DNA of 64,000 nucleotides from Avena insularis. Its lineage: Eukaryota > Streptophyta > Magnoliopsida > Poales > Poaceae. A model generated the notes under the pieces. It was not told the origin of the DNA. It saw nothing but the letters and a program-made list of their open reading frames with translations, and made no database searches. Below, piece by piece: positions 58,926 to 64,000 of the stretch. Where the stretch lies: positions 92,487,285-92,551,284 of the forward strand of contig CM042694.1 of NCBI GenBank assembly GCA_023614405.1. The letters are read 5' to 3'. Position 1 is the first letter of the stretch, and every line of letters begins with the position of its first letter. The position numbers and the translations under genes were made by a program.

Positions 58926-60060
58926 CAAGACTTTTCTATTACTTCTTGCACATACTTAATAGTTTCTACATGATCCTTTTGGGCCTGGATAAGATTTTTA
59001 AAGGATATAACTTCTTGTTCTAAGAAATCAACCTTTTCATTTAAAGCATCTTGCCTTTCGAATTTATCTATAAACTCCTTATTAAGTTCCTTTTGAGTTG
59101 TTATAAAAGTTCTAAAGGTGTTTTCTATACCATTGGAGATATTATTACCACTAGTGTATTTAGGACATGTGGTGGCTTACCATAAGAATTATTGTAGTTG
59201 TTCACATAGCCATTATTAGCAGAATTTCTTATGTAGTTGACATCTACATTTTCGTCTGGGTTTCCAACTAGTTCTTGTAATGGAACACTATCACTATTTT
59301 TTGCTATGTAGGATAGTATGGCATCTATTTTATTGGTCAAGGGTTCTACTTATTCAAGAGAGTTTACTTTCTTAGGTGGGTTTGGTGCTCTTTCAGTATG
59401 CTATTGACTATGGTTATGTAGCACGTCTTCTAAGATGACTTTAGCTTCAGATACAATTTTACTCGTAAAGGCTCCCCCTGCTGTAGAATCTATCATGCTT
59501 CTTGACATATAATTTAACCCATTATAAAAGAGTGTAATATTGCCCATTCATTTACTCCATGTGATGGGCAAGTTCTAAGAATGTTTTTAATTCTTTCCCA
59601 AGCTGTTGCTACATGTTCATTGTCATTTTGCCTAAATGATAGGATACTATTTCTGTTTTGTAGGATTTTAACAGGTGGGTAATATTTGTTAATGAAGGCT
59701 TCTTTGAGGTCATCCAAGAATTTATACTAGCAGTAGGTAGTGATAATAGCCATTCTTTAGCTTTGCCTCTAAATGAGAATGGGAACAGTTTACGTTTGAC
59801 AATATTGTTTGCTACATTTTTAAATCTTTTGCATGTTACAAATTTCACAGAAATCATGCAAATGCATAGAGGCATCCTCACTAGCACTTCCCCAAATTGT
59901 TCTCTAGTAATGAGGTTTAATAGCCCAATACTTACTTCAAAAGTTTCAGTAGTTATTACAGGTGTTGTAATAGGCCTAGCAATGAATTGATCATTAGGAG
60001 TGTTTGTGTAGTCACAAAGTTTAGTAGTACTTTTCCCATGTTTGTTAGTGAAAGAGATTT
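58926..60060 (-). pseudogene. Element C gag
   Basis: The gag core is spread over three frames: 59887-59609 (KRKLFPFSFRGKAKEWLLSL), 59717-59514 (LKEAFINKYYPPVKIL, ERIKNILRTCPSHGV) and 59340-59125 (TNKIDAILSYIAKNS then an Asn-rich part). A charged, coiled-coil-like stretch follows to the Cassandra insertion site. At least two frameshifts and several stops are present. It is an Athila-group gag, the particle protein, distinct in sequence from the element B gag. Confidence 0.8.
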
Positions 60061-60239
60061 ATACTAATTTTATGTGTTTTTATGATTTAAAGTAAAATTA
60101 AAAATACTGAAAACAAGGCAAAGAAAATTACTTTAAAAATATAAAGGAGAAAGAGAAGCTCACAGAGGTGCAACCTCCCCAAACTTGGGTGTTTACACAA
60201 GTTGATGAAGATGGTGCATCTGTGATGTCCTTCTTGCAA

Positions 60240-60258
60240 CTCCCCAGCAACGGCGCCA
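60240..60258 (-). other. Element C primer binding site (tRNA-Asp type)
   Basis: The minus strand reads TGGCGCCGTTGCTGGGGAG, one mismatch from the tRNA-Asp complement, abutting the 5' LTR. Confidence 0.88.
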
Positions 60259-62570
60259 TAACAACAACTCTGTGTGTACCGACTCGTTGGGACTCCAAGT
60301 GCAGAGTGATGTAGCAAGCGTCTTTTCCCTACAAGGGTGACTCGAGGGTTAATATCGAACTCTTAGGGAATTGGCTCATAAGTTAATTCTTCTTCTCCTG
60401 TCAAGCAAACTGTAAAGCAAAGTTCTTGTATTGTGTTCCTGACTCCACCGTGTGGTTGTCAAGCACAAGGTTTTATAATAGTAATATGAAATAAAAATAA
60501 AAATAAAAATAAAGTGCAGTAAAGTAAACAAAGCAAACAAGATGATGATGATAGTTTGGTTATTTTTGGGTTTTGTTGTGTGATTGCAAATGAAGTAAGT
60601 ATTTTTGTATTTTCGGATTAAAATATTGCAGCAAATGTGAAGTGTGATAAAAGTGTTGGAAATGTGTTCTTTATGATTTAAAATGGACCGGGGTTCATGG
60701 GTTCACTTATCTACTCTCTTTTTAAGTTGAAGTGGACATAAACAATTCATCAGCGACATAATATTAATGGAACAAACAATCCACAAATCATACTCGATCA
60801 ATCTAGTCTAGCAGCATTAAAATTAACTTTGTTTTCTTTCAAAAGCAAGTTGATAGATTAAATGTAGTCTTACTGCTGGATGCTTGCAACGATGGCGTGG
60901 ACCTCCTCGTCAATGGGTGGGGCATCAAAGACCATCCCGTATGCATCTGTCGCCCTCTTGCTCGCATCCTCAGTCCCCAAATATTTCTTTACCATGATGA
61001 TGACCTTCTTGGGTCGGGCTGCTCCTCGCCCCACATCTTGCGGGAACCCTAGCCAGCGGTGAAGGCGATGGAGATGGTTGGCAGAGGCGGCGATATGGCG
61101 CAGAGTCAGGCCTCATGTGCGCACGCCAGAGCAGCTAGTGGGGGAAGTGGGGCCGTGTGTGGCAAGGCGACCTGGTACTTGGTTAGTACTCATGGCAGCG
61201 TCGAGGAACGTGACGAACGAGTCGGCCCCCCTCTAGTTGTTCTCCCGCCTCCTACACTACATGGACCACCATGGATGCCTTTCCATCGTCGCTCGCCTGG
61301 CCTGCTCGGGAATCTCACAAAATTCTCCATCTGACCTCTAATCACCATGGCATGGGCAGTCGTGGTAGGAGCCTAGGTTTCTTATTCACGGGAATACCAA
61401 AAAGTTATGTTTCACGAAATCCCCTATCGGTGGTGTTAATTCTCAGGGACAAAGCCGTCCGAAAAAGTGTAGGAACAGTGAGAAACACTTCTTCCTTTAT
61501 TATTAGGTATATATAGATATAGATAGCCTTAAGCAATATGACATGATGTTTGAACTACAAACATGCTACCTTGATCAAACAAGATTATCTAGCTGTCACA
61601 AGATAATTATAGGACATGAATTCACTTAATCCCTAGTGAGGCAGCAAAAGAAAGGTAAAAACCATAGTAGATCGCAGATTTTGTTGTCACTATCCAATCA
61701 CTACCACCATGTTACTCCATCCAATACACACTTCTCCCCACACGGGCTCTTGCATACAAGTTGGATCAAAACAAGTACTTAAGAACGGGGTACATGATAT
61801 GCATCTATCAATACATATTCCACATAATGGGTTCCAATCTCATATATAAAATCATCAAATCATGATCCACCACATAGGAATTACATATATGACCATAATC
61901 ATGTTGGGCAGCTCATATGGTACTAAGATATATGAAGAACAAGAGAGAAATAGATCAAGATACTGCCATAAACCCATAGTCCATAGGTGGACTAGTCCCT
62001 CTTCATCATGATGATGATGGTGGAGATGTTGGGGAAGGTGGAGATCCCTCCGGCAGCCGCTCTGGTGGATTTTCCCCTACAATCTTTGCTGGTTTTGACT
62101 CCTTTTTGGTGTTTCTCTATTGTGCAGCGCTCTCCATGATGGCTCCTCTCATGGACCTTTTTATAGAGGTTTTAGGTCAAGCCAAGTCCATGGGTGAAAG
62201 AATCAAGGACATCTGATGGTCAAGGACGAAGAGAGGCGGTGGTGCGCCATACTGGGCTAGGCACGCCACCAGTGCCTTTTGGCCCTCCTAGCCCTTCTAG
62301 TGAGATTCAAGCACTCCAGATGCTTCCCTTGGTGAAATATTTAAGCTCCAGAAATCCCCAGTCCATTTGACTTTGTTTAGGTCCCTGAAAGCTAAGAATA
62401 CACGAAATAGGTTTTTCCTATCCTGCAGGGTTATAACCAAAATAAAGGGGATCATTGGAAAATCCCCAAAAATCAATATAAAACATGGATATAACATTAA
62501 ATATGTTGCAAATATGTGTTAATACATGTTAATAAACTACAAAGTTCATGTATGCATTTTACATCCATCA
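60256..62570 (-). repeat. Element C 5' LTR, enlarged by a foreign segment
   Basis: Aligns with 40228-41872 on both sides of a block at about 60774-61526 that is unrelated to the left LTR. TATA box CTATAAAAAG (minus) at 62157-62166. It ends TTTTACATCCATCA before the CTTGC duplication. Confidence 0.88.
60774..61526 (-). mobile_element. Foreign 753-bp segment with a captured gene fragment in element C 5' LTR
   Basis: It replaces 133 bp of the LTR. On the minus strand about 60 codons are open up to a TAA near 60870, including KKVIIMVKKYLGTEDASKR and EEVHAIVASIQQ, with grass-gene-like third positions; I do not recognise the family. The minus strand 5' edge reads TCTATATCTATATATACCTA, loosely like some grass Helitron 5' ends, but no convincing 3' hairpin plus CTRR end or AT target site is visible. 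It could equally be repair filler. Confidence 0.5.
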
Positions 62571-63037
62571 CTTGCTCATGTCCTTTAATGTGTTTTCCAA
62601 AGTATTTACAAATTATTGTGTTATCACCTGTGTTTAGAAAGGAGTCAGAAAAGAATATTTTCACAATAATATAAAATGTTGGTTACCACCTAAGTGGTGG
62701 TAATTTATAATAGCTAGCAATGGAATCCAGGATTCCATGTGCAGTGAAGTTTATCAGATAGGGATTAATAACCCATGACATCAGTGATTCTAGCGTTGTA
62801 TATTATGCGTTAACCATGAGATCTGGAATGGGGCAGAGAAGTCAGCTGGATCTTCTTCCTTTCGTATGTCAATGGATGGCCATATCGTGACGCTGGGATT
62901 CCTTGCGAGGACTCAGTACATGGGTGGAACCCCTCAGTGCCTCGTGATCTTGGTATCAAGATTATTTATGAGGGGCTGTCGGAGGTAGATCTGCCATGTT
63001 AGTGGGGACTACCAGGGACATGATCTGCTCACTAGAG
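62571..63037. other. B' interior resumed; no gene seen
   Basis: Follows the right-hand CTTGC duplication of element C and should continue the sequence cut at 40227. I recognise no coding sequence, LTR end or RNA gene in these 467 bp. Confidence 0.5.
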
Positions 63038-64000
63038 TGTCAACACCCGGATTTTTAATCCCAGATGCCTGTTATGCCATACCTCGCAATCCCAGGATTA
63101 CCATTTTTGCAAGACATAACAGATTGGATATCACAGTACATCATCCATTACAAACCATAAATAAGGTCTTACACAAATAAGGATCTCATGATCCAGTCTT
63201 AGTACAATCAAGTAGCGGAATAAATAGCGTAGCGGTGGGGTCCATCTTCAGAGTCACAGGCAATGCTGACGATGGGAGATAGTCCTAGTTATCGTAGTCG
63301 TCCTGTTGTCCTTCATCTTAGTAATCTCCTTCATAGTCTGGCCATAGGAATAGCCAGGGACAAAAGCCATGAGTACTCGCAAACTACCACTAACAAGTAA
63401 TATAGTTCTAGTAGGAAATTCTAACTCTTAGTTTACTTGTAAAGTTAAGTTTGAAACCTAAGCTGAGTTCAGAAACAAAGAAATATAAAAGAAGTTTGAA
63501 AACACCTAAGTGGGAACTTAATTGTCATAGTCACAACTGTGTTGTGGTCAAGTCATGTCACAATTCATTTCATAAGTTGTTTTAAAAACATCTGACAACG
63601 GAATAGTATGGCCACTCAATCGTCCAATCATGGACGCTATTCGAATAGTTTGACATTCTGCAGAGGTGGTACACTTTCACCACAAGATTCGATACATATG
63701 TCAGGGATAACCCTGAATCATCATACTTAGTATGCAGATAATCAAACATAACCTTTTCTTTACACACCCTAGTATAAGCACCTCTCCTATGAGCATGGCC
63801 TCCCAACCATGACCATCTGTCATCTTGGGCACTGCATAGGTGGACAACATTGAGAGGTAGCCTCGGCTCAAACCTCTCCCGCGAGGGAACTAATACTAAT
63901 GCAAATAAACTTCCGGCTAAGCCTTACCCAATTCAGGTATTGTGGTTGTACGGTAAAATTGGAATGGTATCGCATCCGAACCCAACCATCAGTTTTGTAA
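63038..64000 (+). mobile_element. Probable start of another retroelement LTR, running off the window
   Basis: TGTCAACACCCGGATTTTTA at 63038 has the TGT start and the composition of a Triticeae LTR. No partner, target duplication or coding region is inside the window. The orientation is not certain. Confidence 0.4.

Larger units (their letters stand above)
40228..62570 (-). mobile_element. Athila-group Gypsy derivative C with gag and protease only
   Basis: LTRs at 40228-41872 and 60256-62570 bound it, with perfect target duplication CTTGC (40223-40227, 62571-62575). On the minus strand: 5' LTR (right), tRNA-Asp type primer site, gag, protease, about 2.1 kb noncoding, polypurine tract, 3' LTR (left). 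RT and integrase are absent. Cassandra is inserted between gag and protease, and further elements lie inside that. Without insertions it is about 8.2 kb. Confidence 0.88.

Noticed and set aside
58063..58959. A 298-codon plus-strand ORF with a 79-residue repeat
   Set aside because: The repeat is the translation of the 237-bp tandem array (237 is divisible by three). It is made of LTR pieces and has no gene-like features.
60774..61526. Firm call of a Helitron
   Set aside because: One edge is loosely Helitron-like, but no 3' hairpin with CTRR end or AT target site was found and 133 bp of LTR is missing.
1..64000. A bacterial- or phage-type defence or other novel host system
   Set aside because: Every recognisable coding region is a retroelement part, and the flanking structure is fully explained by nested LTR insertions. 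The unusual genes belong to the elements themselves.

Overview
The window is intergenic plant DNA made almost entirely of nested LTR retrotransposons. No host gene, tRNA, rRNA locus or CRISPR array is supported. The families point to a Triticeae grass (wheat, Aegilops or barley group): BARE-1/WIS-2/Angela-type Copia elements whose LTRs start TGTTGG or TGAAGG followed by AAATATGCCC, Sabrina/WHAM-like Athila-group Gypsy elements with a tRNA-Asp primer site, a Tat-lineage Gypsy element with an antisense gene, a Cassandra TRIM with 5S-rRNA-like LTRs, and a 4.7 kb solo LTR of the Sukkula type. Family names come from recalled hallmarks; no database search was run. Lineage calls from protein motifs are firmer than family names.

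The left half is built on element B (+, Athila-group, no pol), whose 5' LTR is cut by Copia element A (1-6176, minus). B's body runs 6312-10474 and its 3' LTR is split (10475-11103 and 38888-39772) by Copia element E (11104-38887, plus; TSD GAATT/GAATC). E's leader is split by Gypsy element F (13678-33105, minus; TSD GTAAT). F's body is split by Tat-Gypsy element G (about 15585-29308, minus). G carries gag-pol on the minus strand and, tail to tail with it, a seven-exon plus-strand gene (17149-21915) with a putative gypsy-type transposase domain, a basic stretch and a coiled coil. Its third intron holds thirteen copies of a 59-bp repeat.

In the right half the B LTR is followed by a second primer site and a different internal sequence (B', 39773-40227, resuming at 62571). 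This is split by Gypsy element C (40228-62570, minus; TSD CTTGC), which has gag and protease only. C is split by Cassandra (44764-58920; TSD TCTCC), Cassandra by Copia element D (45167-58170, minus; TSD GCAAC), and D's 3' LTR by the solo LTR (45944-50616; TSD CATAT). The D/Cassandra junction was later amplified into a 237-bp tandem array. Another retroelement end probably starts at 63038.

The matching target-site duplications let the order of events be read directly. The most informative points are: the spliced antisense gene of G; two independently inserted Copia copies (E and D) that share the same gag stop codons and the same integrase frameshift; an intact 267-codon ORF of unknown function in pol-less element F, half of which is conserved in B; a hairpin plus polypurine-like noncoding block shared by F and C; and foreign coding-like segments captured in G and in C.
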